Source of the DNA: Pelecanus crispus | Taxonomy: Eukaryota; Chordata; Aves; Pelecaniformes; Pelecanidae | DNA length: 64,000 nucleotides | Reading direction: 5' to 3' | Assembly: GCF_030463565.1 (NCBI RefSeq) | Contig: NC_134675.1 | Coordinates: forward strand, 18,311,862-18,375,861 | Part shown: one piece after another, positions 34,179 to 44,468 of the stretch | Numbering within the stretch: position 1 is the stretch's first letter | Layout: each line of letters begins with the position of its first letter | Position numbers and translations under genes: made by a program | Notes under the pieces: generated by a model | Seen by the model: the letters and a program-made list of their open reading frames with translations, nothing else | Told to the model about the DNA's origin: nothing | Database searches by the model: none

Positions 34179-34735
34179 CTTTCTATTCTGCACCAGGAGG
34201 TGGGAGTAGGTGTGTGGTATGTGAGGTGAGAAAGAGACGGTGCAGGGTTCTTTCTGGATCTCAGTAAGAAAGGCCTGAAAACAAGTGGCTTAATAAGATA
34301 GCCATTTTAATCACACAGAATAAAAACAGGAATATAGATAGCGAGTAAATCTTATGTCCCTTCAGATGCTGGGAACCCCACGTTCATGCATCATCGGACA
34401 GACCCTGGATGGATTTTCCCACAGCACGCTGTGCAGATTCCGTCCATGAAGAAAGGTTCCTCCTTTTTGGTCCTTGGAGCTATTATATAATTTTATTACA
34501 AGAAAACAACTCTATTCCTAAAGGCTGTCCGCATGTGAACTTCTTGCTGCACTTTTAGATAAAGGCAAGGCATGCCGGTAGCATAATCACCAGTGCCAAG
34601 TGGGAGCCGCCTACAGTCTCCTTTGTTACAATGAGTTGGCTGAGTTTATCGTGTGGCCAAGGGATTTGTGTAGCACAGCACAGGCCTGAAGACCAAGCTG
34701 TATGTGCAGCACAGCACAGCCTGGGCCTACTCAGG
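34179..34735 (-). mobile_element. LTR-C element nested in ERVL body 2
   Basis: About 560 bp, minus orientation, related to 18559-19052 and 8766-9110. ERVL RT text breaks before it and resumes after it with WIPNYS. Ends are approximate. Confidence 0.65.
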
Positions 34736-35591
34736 TTAACTGGTATGTGGATCCCCAACTACTCAATATACGATGGTCTCCCAGTCAGTATGACTACATT
34801 CCACCCCTTGATCCACATACAGTTCACCTTTCCCAAAGACATTATAAGTTACAGATTATATTAGTTACATCTGGGCTTCTCAAGCCTGTGGGTATCATGG
34901 ATCTGAAGCACACTACACCCCGGCTGAAAAGGAGATACTAGCAGCATATGAAGGTGTTTGAGCCGCTTCAAAAGTGGTCCATACAGAAGCGCAGCTCCTG
35001 CTGGCACCCCGGCTGCCGGTGCTGCACTAGATGTTCAAAGGAAGGGTCCCCTCTACACATAAGGCAACCAACGCTACGTGGAGTAAGGGGATAGCACTGA
35101 TCACACAATGGGCTCGAATGGGGAACTCCAAGTGCCCAGGAATCCTGGAAGAGATCATGGACTGGCCAGAAGGCAGAGATTTTGGAGTACCACCTGAGGA
35201 AGTGACTCGTGCCCAAGAGGCACCACCATATAATGAATTGCCAGAAAATGAGAAGCAATGTGCTCTGTTTACTGATGGGTCCTGTCATATTGTGGGAAAC
35301 CATTGGAGGTGGAAAGTTGCTGTGTGGAGTCCCACAGGACAAGTCATTGAGGCCACTGAAGGAGCAGGTGAGTCAAGTCAGTCCGCAGAAGTAAAAGCCA
35401 TCCAGCTAGCCCTAGAGATTGCTGAAAAGTGGCCAGTCCTTTATCTCTATACTGACTCATGGATGGTGGAAAATGCCCTGTGGGGATGGTTGCAGCAATG
35501 GAAGCAGAGCAACTGGCAGCGCAGAGGTAAACCCATCTGGGCTGCTGAATTGTGGCAAGACATCACTGCCTGGGTAGACGACCTTGTGTAA
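34736..35591 (+). pseudogene. ERVL-like body 2: RT end and RNase H
   Basis: It resumes with MWIPNYS and the ARYTPTEKE-equivalent region. An open frame of 186 codons (35031-35591) covers RNase H with all three visible acidic blocks: ALFTDGSCH, SAEVKAIQLALEIAE and LYTDSWMVENA. This RNase H is more intact than in body 1, but a frame break separates it from the RT. Confidence 0.8.
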
Positions 35592-36361
35592 AGGTAGGTC
35601 ATGTAGATGCTTCACATGCCCAAGAGCCTTCCCACTGAAGAACATCGAAACTACAAACAGGTAGACCAGGCTGCCAGAACTGAACTGGCTCAGGTGGACT
35701 TGGGCTGGGAACATAAGGGTAAGCTATTCGTAGCTCAGTGGGCCCATGACACATGAGGACATCAAGTAAGAGATGCAATATAAAGATGGGCTCATGATCA
35801 AAGGGTGGACCTGACCACTGAAGCCATCACATGGCTTATCCATGAATGAGAAAAGTGCCATAATCAAGCAAGCCAAGTGGGTAAAGCCTCTCTGGTACAG
35901 AGGACGGTGGCTGGGTTATCAGTATGGGGAAGCATGGCAGATTGATTATATCACACTGCCTCAAACATGCCAAGGCAAACGCCACGTGCTTACAATGGTG
36001 GAAGTGACTACTGGATGGGTGGAAACATACCTTGTGACCCAATACCACTGGCCGAAACAGCATCCTGGGCCTTGAGAAACAAGTTTTCTGGCAACACAGC
36101 ACCCCAGAAAGAACTGAATTGGACAACAGGACTCATTTCCAAAACAACCTCATAGACAGGTCTTGGGCCAAGAAACACAGCACTGATTGGGTGTATCACA
36201 TCCCTTGTCACCCACAAGCCTCTGGAAAGATTGAGCAATGCAATGGACTGTTAAAAACTCTACTGAGATTTTTGGGTGCTGGGATATTCAGGCATCGGGA
36301 TGCAAATTTAGCAGAAGCCACTTGGCTAGTTAACACTAGAGGATACTGTGGAAGGAGATAA
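35592..36361 (+). pseudogene. ERVL-like body 2: integrase
   Basis: The N-terminal zinc-binding part is degraded by stops near 35755 and 35850. The core has WQIDYI (first Asp), a changed DNRTHFQN box (second Asp retained) and ASGKIEQ (third acidic residue). The frames are spread over three registers, ending at a TAA near 36361. Confidence 0.75.
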
Positions 36362-37140
36362 GGTCCCAGTAGGTAGTGCAGGTAGGTAGTGCTCGTTGTG
36401 AAATGGCTGGGAAAAGGCAGCGTGGGTTGCTCCTCCCTTGTGAAAAGACAAACCCTAAGGACCCAGGTACACTTGGTGGGTAAATGCAGAAGGATGGGGA
36501 AATCCGATGTGTACCTCAAGGAAAGTTAAACTTTGGGGAAAATAACCCATGATTTGAGTTGTATGTTATAGGAAGTACTACAGCAGAAACTACCCGCACC
36601 AGCAGAAGATGAGCCTTGCAAGAAACCAGGCAAGTGCAGTGGTGACCCATCCCAAGCTGGCTTTCGTGTCTAACAACCCAATTTGACATGCCACTTCTCC
36701 AGTCCTGAGCAAACACTGTAACACATGGATCCCAAGTCATGAACTAATTGAACCGAACAGACTTTTATGGCCATTTGAACATTTTGTAAGCTGGCAAGTA
36801 AAGGACACTTAATCATCCCTAATCAGAAGAACAAACATTCAGTATCCTTTAACCAAAGACATCCCAGAGCAACTAGACCTTGAAGAAGTACTGAGAAACT
36901 GATAAAAGGGAACATCCTACCCTAGCAGGTGCCGGAAAAACCGGACAATTGCCGAAAAACAGTAACTGGGGGAAAGGTAATGTCCAATGGACATTTGATG
37001 GGGATGGCCCATAGACTAAAGGAATGATATCTGTGTATATGTCAAAGGATAGGGAGGACAGTGATGGTTAATGAGGATGTATTGGATAGTGAGAATGACC
37101 TGAGAATGACCCAAATTTTATGAAATAAGCAGTGGAGATT
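36362..37140 (+). pseudogene. ERVL-like body 2: 3-prime non-coding region
   Basis: It matches the reverse complement of 62351-62733 in its last 150 bp (GGGATGGCCCATAGACTAA, ATGATATCTGTGT). It leads into the first bases of an LTR-A at 37141. A stray piece of class I LTR lies within it (36784-36981). Confidence 0.65.
36784..36981 (+). mobile_element. Class I ERV LTR fragment in inverted orientation
   Basis: About 200 bp equal to the reverse complement of the U3 part of the class I LTR (38716-38935): CTTGAAGAAGTACTGAGAAA and the CCGGAAAAACCGG block. It lies 1.4 kb from the 3-prime LTR of the full provirus and in opposite orientation. Confidence 0.85.
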
Positions 37141-37157
37141 GTACTGGGTCTGGCTGG

Positions 37158-37961
37158 TGTTGCGTCAAGAGAGGCTTTGGAAGGTACCCAATTTATCGTT
37201 ATAAGTCCGGTCGCATTCAGTGCACTGAACTATCATGATTACGGATTCACAAATAACGTAGGCACCTTTCGTCTAGTCGTGCTGCATGAACTACCACGGC
37301 CACACTTAAAGTGTCTGGTCGCGTGCAATGACCACGATCACGCTAGACCAATAAATCAAAGCAATTTATTAAAGCAACAGACACACAGGTTCTTTGGATT
37401 ACCAGTGATAAATTCACTGACTGCAAGGCACATGCAAATACCGAAGCTTTGGAATAACACAGATGCATCAACAGACCTAAAGCGACTCTATAGAGGTTTC
37501 TAAGTTTCGCGTGATGTGGGGGGGGGGGGGTGGTGGTGCACTTGGTATAACCAAGTGTTAGATTCTTACCCAAAGGCGTCCCGATGGGGGGGAAGAGAGG
37601 CTCAGCCCGTCGACTGATCCCAGAGGTCATAGTAGTACACGATGGTATCTTCCCTAACATCCCCTCTCTCTTAGGCCAATTTATAGTACTTTTACCTTTC
37701 AGGTGGAGCTTGAGGGACTCTAGTCATACATACTTTTGTTACGATTGGTGTAAAACTTTCTCGCTTCGTTTTAAAGGTACAGGCTCAGAAAAATTCAGAG
37801 CGCAGGCTCAGTGAGGAGTGGTCTCACCTTAGAGGTGGGTAGGTTTTGGGATGGAGGTGTGTTTTGGTATTATAATGATATTATAATGAGCAAAGTTTAC
37901 CAAAAGGACAGCATTTTGTCAAAATCATGACAGTTTGTTGGCTCAGGGTATCAATTATGCA
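37158..37961 (-). mobile_element. LTR-F, about 804 bp
   Basis: On the minus strand it runs from TGCATAATTGATACC to ACGCAACA. It has TATAAA (37680-37685), an AATAAA signal (37365-37370), and between them an 8-bp-stem hairpin CACTTGGT-ATA-ACCAAGTG (37539-37557) beside a G-run. It is rich in undecayed CpG (TCGTGATCG, GTCGCGTGC), which suggests a young insertion or one from another class. Family not recognised. Confidence 0.6.
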
Positions 37962-37966
37962 GCTTA

Positions 37967-38055
37967 GAATCATAGAATCATAGAATCATCTAGGTTGGAA
38001 AAGACCTTTAAGATCATCCAGTCCAACCATCAACCTACACTACCAAGCCCAAGCT
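37967..38055 (-). mobile_element. CR1 3-prime tail fragment
   Basis: AATCATAGAATCATAGAATC is followed by the CR1 3-prime UTR (GGTTGGAAAAGACCTTTAAG). 38056-38325 to its right is unassigned. Confidence 0.85.
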
Positions 38056-38368
38056 TATTGGTGCCATGGTCCTCTTCTGAGTCCCTTATCACAGAGCTTG
38101 GCCATAGTGTCTCCACACCACTCCTCCCTCTGGGCAACACCCCTTAGAGCCAGTGCACCAGGCTCCCCTGATGTTGCCGACATCCAAGGTTGCAGGCTTA
38201 GGGAACTCCCTGTGGGATAGATTCCTTGCATCCAGCTGCATTTCATCTGGACACCTTCTTCAATGCTGTGTTTTTCTTGAAATTGTAAATCTAAGTCTAA
38301 TGTCTAAGCCACCTCCAGCAATTACTCCACAGCTGGGATGGAGTTAACTTTCTTCATAGCAACCCCTA

Positions 38369-38982
38369 TGTTGTCGTCTCACAAAGGGAGTTCGTTACCC
38401 GGTGTGCAACAATCCAATACACACACTGAGTTGAGATATCGATTTTATTTCATTTCTGCGCAGAGGTGGGTGCTAGGCGGTAATTCCACAAAGCTAGCGC
38501 ACCGAATGAGACTTTCTGCGCCTTATTTATACACAAAACTTACAGAGTTAGTCATTATCCTTTTTACAATGATTGGTTAGTAATTACCATCCTATCTGCT
38601 ATTGGTCAACTATATTCTAATTAGCCTCGCTTGCTATGTAAATTAGCACACATGCTCCTTACGGGTGGTGGTGGGGGGTGAATCCTTTTGGTCCTAAATT
38701 GAGTCGGTGGTCGCGATCTCCCCCTGCCGGAATTACCTTTCCCCCAGTTACTGTTTTTCGGCAATCGTCCGGTTTTTCCGGCACCTGCTAGGGTAGGATG
38801 TTCCCTTTTATCAGTTTCTCAGTACTTCTTCAAGGTCTAGTTGCTCCAGGATGTCTTTGGTTAAAGGATACTGAATGTTTGTTCTTCTGATTAGGGATGA
38901 TTAAGTGTCCTTTACTTGCCAGCTTACAAAAACATCTTGGCCTGATACGATGTTAGCTAAGTTTCAGAGTTAGCCTTCAACA
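38369..38982 (-). mobile_element. 3-prime LTR of class I provirus copy 2
   Basis: 614 bp with TG/CA ends. Against the 5-prime LTR (43858-44468) I find a 3-bp indel near the U5 end and about three substitutions, so the LTRs are about 99.5 percent alike. TATA at 38524-38531, AATAAA at 38444-38449 (minus strand). The outer flank is CCTA, unlike the GGAA beyond the 5-prime LTR. Confidence 0.92.
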
Positions 38983-38994
38983 GTTCCCCCCTTT
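38983..38994 (-). promoter_or_regulatory. Polypurine tract of class I provirus
   Basis: The minus strand reads AAAGGGGGGAAC directly before the U3 start TGTTGAAGG, the plus-strand primer site for reverse transcription. Confidence 0.8.
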
Positions 38995-39174
38995 GAGACG
39001 ATGAGCCTTTCTAAGGGCTTCATAAGTCTCACTATGTATTCGTGCTAGCATAATGTAATGTCCTTTAGTTGTTCATAACAGTATTCTCTTTAAGCAATTA
39101 ACAGCAACACAAATAATGATCAGTATTATTATTACGACAATTATACTTTGAAATAAACTCTCCAACCATCCGGT

Positions 39175-39890
39175 TCATGAATATTCCAGTCCGTTCAGGA
39201 TTTTGTTTAACCAGCCTCCTTTTAACCTTGCTCTTAGTTCCCTACTTGCTTTTGCTACTCTTTTAATATCGTTTAGTTGATTGTCCAAATCTTTAGTTAC
39301 ATTTGGAATGTGGACACAACAGCTATCGTTTAAAAGATTCAGGTATCCACACACTCCATGTTCATGCAATAATAACAAATCTAAAGCCAGGCTATTTTGT
39401 AATGCCATTATTAATCAGGTGTAACCAGGTATCATTTAAATTTCTGAGTTGGTGTATCTGACAACCCCACGGAGTATCAGTACACTGATCTCCTGATGGT
39501 CTGTATATTAGTTCTTTGGCCCATGGAGTTTCAGACTTACTGATATTACAATTATCCATTGTACCATCTTTCAGAGTCCATTTAGGGGTGTGTTTTCCTT
39601 CTTTATTGTACCATGTGGTGGACCCATTAGGTTCCCTTTTCCACATGTCTTCCCACATTTTAGTTAGTACCCCCCAAGGAATGGGATTCTCTGCGGACTT
39701 AGGAGTAGGTAAACATGCAGTCACTGAAGTCAAGTTTTGAAGTTTATCAAAGTCTTGGACCAACTTCAGAATAAGATTTGTGTTACTGCAATTAATGTAG
39801 AAGTACATTATTAAAACTTTCACCACACACATTCTACTTTTACTTGGCAAAATATCAAAAGCTCTACATAAATATATATTTTACAATCAA
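39175..39890 (-). pseudogene. Class I provirus env remnant
   Basis: Two frames remain. 39392-39850 looks like part of a surface subunit with several Cys and sequons. 39175-39408 holds the transmembrane-subunit segment with an [11 protein letters not shown] immunosuppressive-like motif and a Cys followed by CC, spaced C-x9-CC rather than the usual C-x6-CC. No fusion peptide, full surface subunit or membrane anchor is visible; env is truncated and internally deleted. 38995-39174 holds no clear frame. Confidence 0.7.
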
Positions 39891-39892
39891 GA

Positions 39893-41073
39893 TCAAAATC
39901 CTTTTGGGATGCAAAAACAGTTTACGTGTTCTCGAAAATTCTTATGGTGCTTTTTTACCTGGGTATGATGAATCCAGGAGTCAATGCCTCTTACTTTGAT
40001 ATCCGTGTGGGTAATTAACAGTACCAGATAAGGTCCTTTCCATTGCTCTTTCAAAGGTTCATCTTTCCACGTTTGGATGTAAACTTCATCTCCTGGAACG
40101 AAAGGACGAACTGGGGTATCTAAGGGTATTGGCGCCCTCTCATTTAAATACCTGTAAAGGGAAGACAAAGCCTGTCCCAAAGATAACAGATAATCAGATA
40201 ACGATTGGTTTCCCATAATATGCATTTGATCACTTTTCCCAGTTAAACTATTTACAGGGTATGGTTTCCCATATAGAATCTCAAAAGGACTAATTCCTTC
40301 TCTACCTCTAGGAGTGAACCCGAATTCTCATCAATGCTATCGGTAACACCTCTATCCATTTCATTTGAGTTTCCTGACAAAGTTTTGAAATTTGTCTTTT
40401 CAGAGTTTGATTCATTCGTTCAACCTTGCCACTTGATTGTGGTCTCCAAGGGGTAAGTCAGTCCCATGTTATTTGTAAAGATTTAGCAACTTCTCGAACT
40501 ATTTGAGCTATAAAATGCGGCCCATTATCAGAGGACATTCCTTCAGGTACCCCAAATCTAGGAATTATTTCCTTTAACAGTATCTACAATTACTACCTCT
40601 CTAGCCTTATTGGTAAGACATGGGAAAGCTTCAGGCCATCCTGAAAAGGTGTCTAACACCACCAACAAATATCTATACTGACTGCATTTTGGTAGTTCAG
40701 AAAAATCAATTTGCCAGTATTCTCCAGGGGTTTGACCTCTCCTGACCTCTCTGGGAGGAGGTCTTTTCTGTATTTTTGGGTTGTTCTTACAACATATTGG
40801 GCACTGTTTCACAATAAAGTTTGCAAAAGTTTGCATTTTTGGTCCTACAGCATATCTTTTGATACTTGCAACCAGAGCATCTGCTCCCATATGGGATTCA
40901 CTATGAGTCTTCTTCAATATTTCTCTTACCATTGGGGCAGTAATCAATACTTGCCCACCTTTGGTTATCCACCATCCTTCCTTTGATTTGGTACACTTTA
41001 AATACTTGGCAAGCCAATCCTCCTTCTTAGAATAATTTGGAGGTTCCCATTGAACTTTTCTTGATGGGATCAA
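39893..41073 (-). pseudogene. Class I provirus integrase
   Basis: Minus-strand frames 40558-41073 and 39893-40225 cover the integrase. Seen are the zinc-binding part (HSESHMG, CPICC), the first catalytic Asp (YWQIDFSEL) and DTFSGWPEAFP. The middle (40226-40557) has frame breaks. The C-terminal domain reads VPGDEVYIQTW...LKEQWKGPY, then SWIHHTQVKK, the gammaretrovirus-type SH3-like ending. This pattern supports class I assignment. Confidence 0.85.
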
Positions 41074-42392
41074 TGCTCCAATTAGTGATCCCCTTTCCGC
41101 AACTCTTTTGGCTGTTTCATCTGCTTTTCGATTTCCTTTAATTATTTCTGTTTGTAAAAGGTTTGGTTAAATCCAGCAAACCCAAAGCAGGAGCCCTTAT
41201 CAATTCAGTTTTGATAGAGTCAAATCCTTTTTGGCATTCTGGTGTCCATTCTAGAATTTCTCCGGGTCCTTTAATAGCCTCATATAATGGCTTAGCAATC
41301 AAACTGAAATTTGGTATCCAGAATCTGCACCATCCAGCCATTCCCAAAAATCCTCAAATCCTCGCAGTTCCTTCTTAGATCGGGGGGGGGGGGGGGGGGG
41401 CGCTATTCGACAAATAGCCTCTTTCCTTTCTGTTCCCAACTTCCTCTCCCCCTGGGATATCTCAAAACCTAAGTAGGTTTACAGTAGTTCGCGTTTTCTG
41501 GGCCTTCTTTCGAGATACTCTGTACCAAGCCAGTCCCAAAAGGTTGAGCAGGCTAATAGTAGCTTTCACACATTCTTGTTTAGTCTCAGCTCCTAATAAG
41601 ATGTCATCCACATACTGTCGTAAGGTAACAGAAGAATTCTTACCTTGCCAATCTTCTAATCCTTTGCAAGTACATTACCAAAAAGGGTTGGGCTGTTCTT
41701 GAAGCCTTGAGGAAGTACGGTCCAACAGAGCTGTACTTTCCTGCCAGTCGTTGGACTTTCCCACTCAAAGGCAAACACCTTCTGGCTTTCTTCCTCCAGC
41801 AGTATGCAGAAAAAGGCATCCTTTAAATCCAATACTGAAAAATAAGTATTATTCTCAGGTACTGAAGACAAAAGAGTATAAGGATTTGGAATGACCGGGT
41901 GCACATCAACAACTATTCGATTTATTTCCCTTAGATCCTGTACCAATCGGTACTCCTGGGTACGGGGTTTCTTTACAGGTAGGACTGGAGTATTATATTC
42001 AGATTGACATTCTCGCAATAGTCCATACTAAATAAATGTATTTATCAAAGGTTCCAGCCCAGTTCTGGCTTCTAATTTAATAGGATATTGTTTCTTTCTT
42101 ACCAGTTGCGTTCCGGTTTCAGTTCAATTTTTACCGGTGCAGCATTCTTGGCTCGTCCGGGTTTCTCAGTGGCCCAGACCAGGGGTATCACAGCGTCCAG
42201 GATCTCTTCTGGAATTTCCACTTCTTCTGATTCCTTCTCAGTCAATAAACACAATTGAGCCTTCCATGCTGTTTCTTTTGATAGATGCAACTGAATAGAA
42301 TGTTCAGAGAAAGTTAATTGCGCTCTTAATTTACACAACATGTCTTCGCCCCAGGAGAGGAAGGGGACATTCTGGCATATATAGAAATTCAT
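41074..42392 (-). pseudogene. Class I provirus reverse transcriptase, RNase H mostly deleted
   Basis: The RT runs from 42392 through the PVLPVKKP and [11 protein letters not shown] blocks (41656-42018) to the catalytic YVDD at 41603-41614. The thumb and connection follow (41138-41347, WIPNFSLIAKPLYE). Frame breaks lie near 42020-42100, 41640 and 41400. A run of 19 G (41382-41400) sits inside the coding sequence. After DLTKPFT the text jumps to the end of RNase H (GNRKADETAK, about 41105-41140), so the acidic RNase H core is missing. Confidence 0.85.
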
Positions 42393-43835
42393 GAGTCAAA
42401 GTCATATTCCTGACTGTACATTCCATTGGTTTTAAAAAGGGCTTTAAAGCTCGCTTTCCTGTGACTCCCAATAATTAGCATGTGAGTTTTACTTAAAGGC
42501 CCCTTACAACTTGTAATTACAGAATGTGTAGCCCCGGCATCTATTAAAAAGTCTGTTATCTCATTCCCCAGCCTGACTGGAACCAGGGGATCAGCTGGGC
42601 GAATTTCAATATTTTCTCCCGGTCCCCTTCATTCAGAATCTTCAGTTCCAAGCATGATTAGGTCTGTCACTGGGGCAGGCCCCCCTTGGATCCTCTGATT
42701 CCGTGGGCCTTCTTCGGGCATTCATTTTTTCCAGTGACCTTCCTCTTTGCAATATGCACATTGATTTTGTCCTATCGGTCCATATATAATGGGGCCGAAA
42801 CCTCATCCTCGGCCTCTCCCTCCGCCCCTGTCGCTTGCCTGAGTGGGGCTTGTATTACCGGGCGCTGTGCCGTTGTGCCCTAGTTCTCCCTGATACGGGG
42901 GTCTCCTCTTCTGTTCCAGATGAGGACTCTTCGTTATAATTAGACCCCTCTTTTTAGTCTTAGCTACCAGTAACTGCACATCTTCTGATTCCTCTGACCC
43001 TTTAATGCACCTTTTCCCAATATCACAGGCAGAACAGCACCTCTTTTTCTGCTTATCAGCTAACACATGTATACCATTAGGGTCATTATCTACCAGTTTA
43101 CATTTCCTTCTAGTTTCATAATCACTTTGCAAAGCAAAAAATAAATCAACATATGGTACTTCATCCTATTTATCCATTCTTCTACAGAACAACATTAATT
43201 GTATTATAATGCAAAATTCCATTTCCAGACCATTTTTCACCATACTCTAATTTATAAATTGGCCACCACTGTTTACAATACTTTTTTTAACTTTTCTTTA
43301 GTTAGGGGATCCCTTCCAAATTTATTCCAATTTTTCAGAATGCATCCTAAAGGAGAGCAAGGGGGTGTGTCACTGGAGGATACAGAACCCATATTTTGGG
43401 CTTTTCTCTGGACCAATCACGCTTTCATGCACTCCAGTCGCCACCGTCCAAACGTGCACAAAGCTTACAGAATAACCAGAACGGGAATAACCAGAACCAG
43501 AACCTCACACACTCAGCCTTAGGACAAGAATATTCCCTTTTTTCTTTCCTCCGCTTCTACATGTGGAGGCTAAGCTCCTGCTGCGGTCCTCTCACAGGAG
43601 CGACTTATGCAGAGCAATTCCAGAAACAGATAAACAGATTTCCTACTCACCGATTGCCCTTGCACTTTTACATCGATATCTCTGCAGTGTTGCACCGTTG
43701 TGTCACTTACCCGCTCCGGATGGGGAGATTACTCACGGAGTCCTCCGAACAATAGGTCAGTGAGCGCTTGGAGTCCAGAGAGCAGCTTCTCCCCACCGGC
43801 AGCTGGCAAGACGATCCGGGCAAGGCTTCACAGAA
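42393..43835 (-). pseudogene. Class I provirus copy 2: leader, gag remnant and protease
   Basis: The same sequence as 1-1430. The nucleocapsid frame is at 42803-43132, the zinc knuckle at about 42716-42771 with a frame-shifting extra A, and the protease active site D-A-G at 42533-42541. Because both copies share these lesions, they predate the duplication. The capsid region is absent. Confidence 0.85.
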
Positions 43836-43853
43836 GTCCCATCTGGGTCGCCA
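43836..43853 (-). promoter_or_regulatory. Primer-binding site, tRNA-Arg type (copy 2)
   Basis: Identical to 1431-1448 and placed four bases past the LTR end. Confidence 0.75.
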
Positions 43854-43857
43854 AAAT

Positions 43858-44468
43858 TGTTGTCTCACAAAGGGAGTTCGTTACCCGGTGTGCAACAATC
43901 CAATCCACACACTGAGTCGAGATATCGATTTTATTTCATTTCTGCACAGAGGTGGGTGCTAGGCGGTAATTCCACAAAGCTAGCGCACCGAATGAGACTT
44001 TCTGCGCCTTATTTATACACAAAACTTACAGAGTTAGTCATTATCCTTTTTACAATGATTGGTTAGTAATTACCATCCTATCTGCTATTGGTCAACTATA
44101 TTCTAATTAGCCTCGCTTGCTATGTAAATTAGCACACATGCTCCTTACGGGTGGTGGTGGGGGGTGAATCCTTTTGGTCCTAAATTGAGTCGGTGGTCGC
44201 GATCTCCCCCTGCCGGAATTACCTTTCCCCCAGTTACTGTTTTTCGGCAATCGTCCGGTTTTTCCGGCACCTGCTAGGGTAGGATGTTCCCTTTTATCAG
44301 TTTCTCAGTACTTCTTCAAGGTCTAGTTGCTCCAGGATGTCTTTGGTTAAAGGATACTGAATGTTTGTTCTTCTGATTAGGGATGATTAAGTGTCCTTTA
44401 CTTGCCAGCTTACAAAAACATCTTGGCCTGATACGATGTTAGCTAAGTTTCAGAGTTAGCCTTCAACA
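43858..44468 (-). mobile_element. 5-prime LTR of class I provirus copy 2
   Basis: 611 bp with TG/CA ends; no difference from 1453-2063 was noticed. TATA at 44010-44017 and AATAAA at 43930-43935 (minus strand). Outer flank GGAAGG. Confidence 0.92.

Larger units (their letters stand above)
37141..38368 (+). mobile_element. LTR-A start of ERVL body 2, split by later insertions
   Basis: Only TGTACTGGGTCTGGCTGG-like bases (37141-37157) and CAGCTGGGATGGAGTTAACT to CCCCTA (about 38331-38368) remain of this 3-prime LTR. LTR-F, a CR1 tail and unassigned sequence lie between them, and the class I provirus begins at 38369. Confidence 0.6.

Noticed and set aside
39175..39850. Domesticated env (syncytin-like) gene
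   Set aside because: The frames are short and broken, with no full surface subunit, fusion peptide or membrane anchor.
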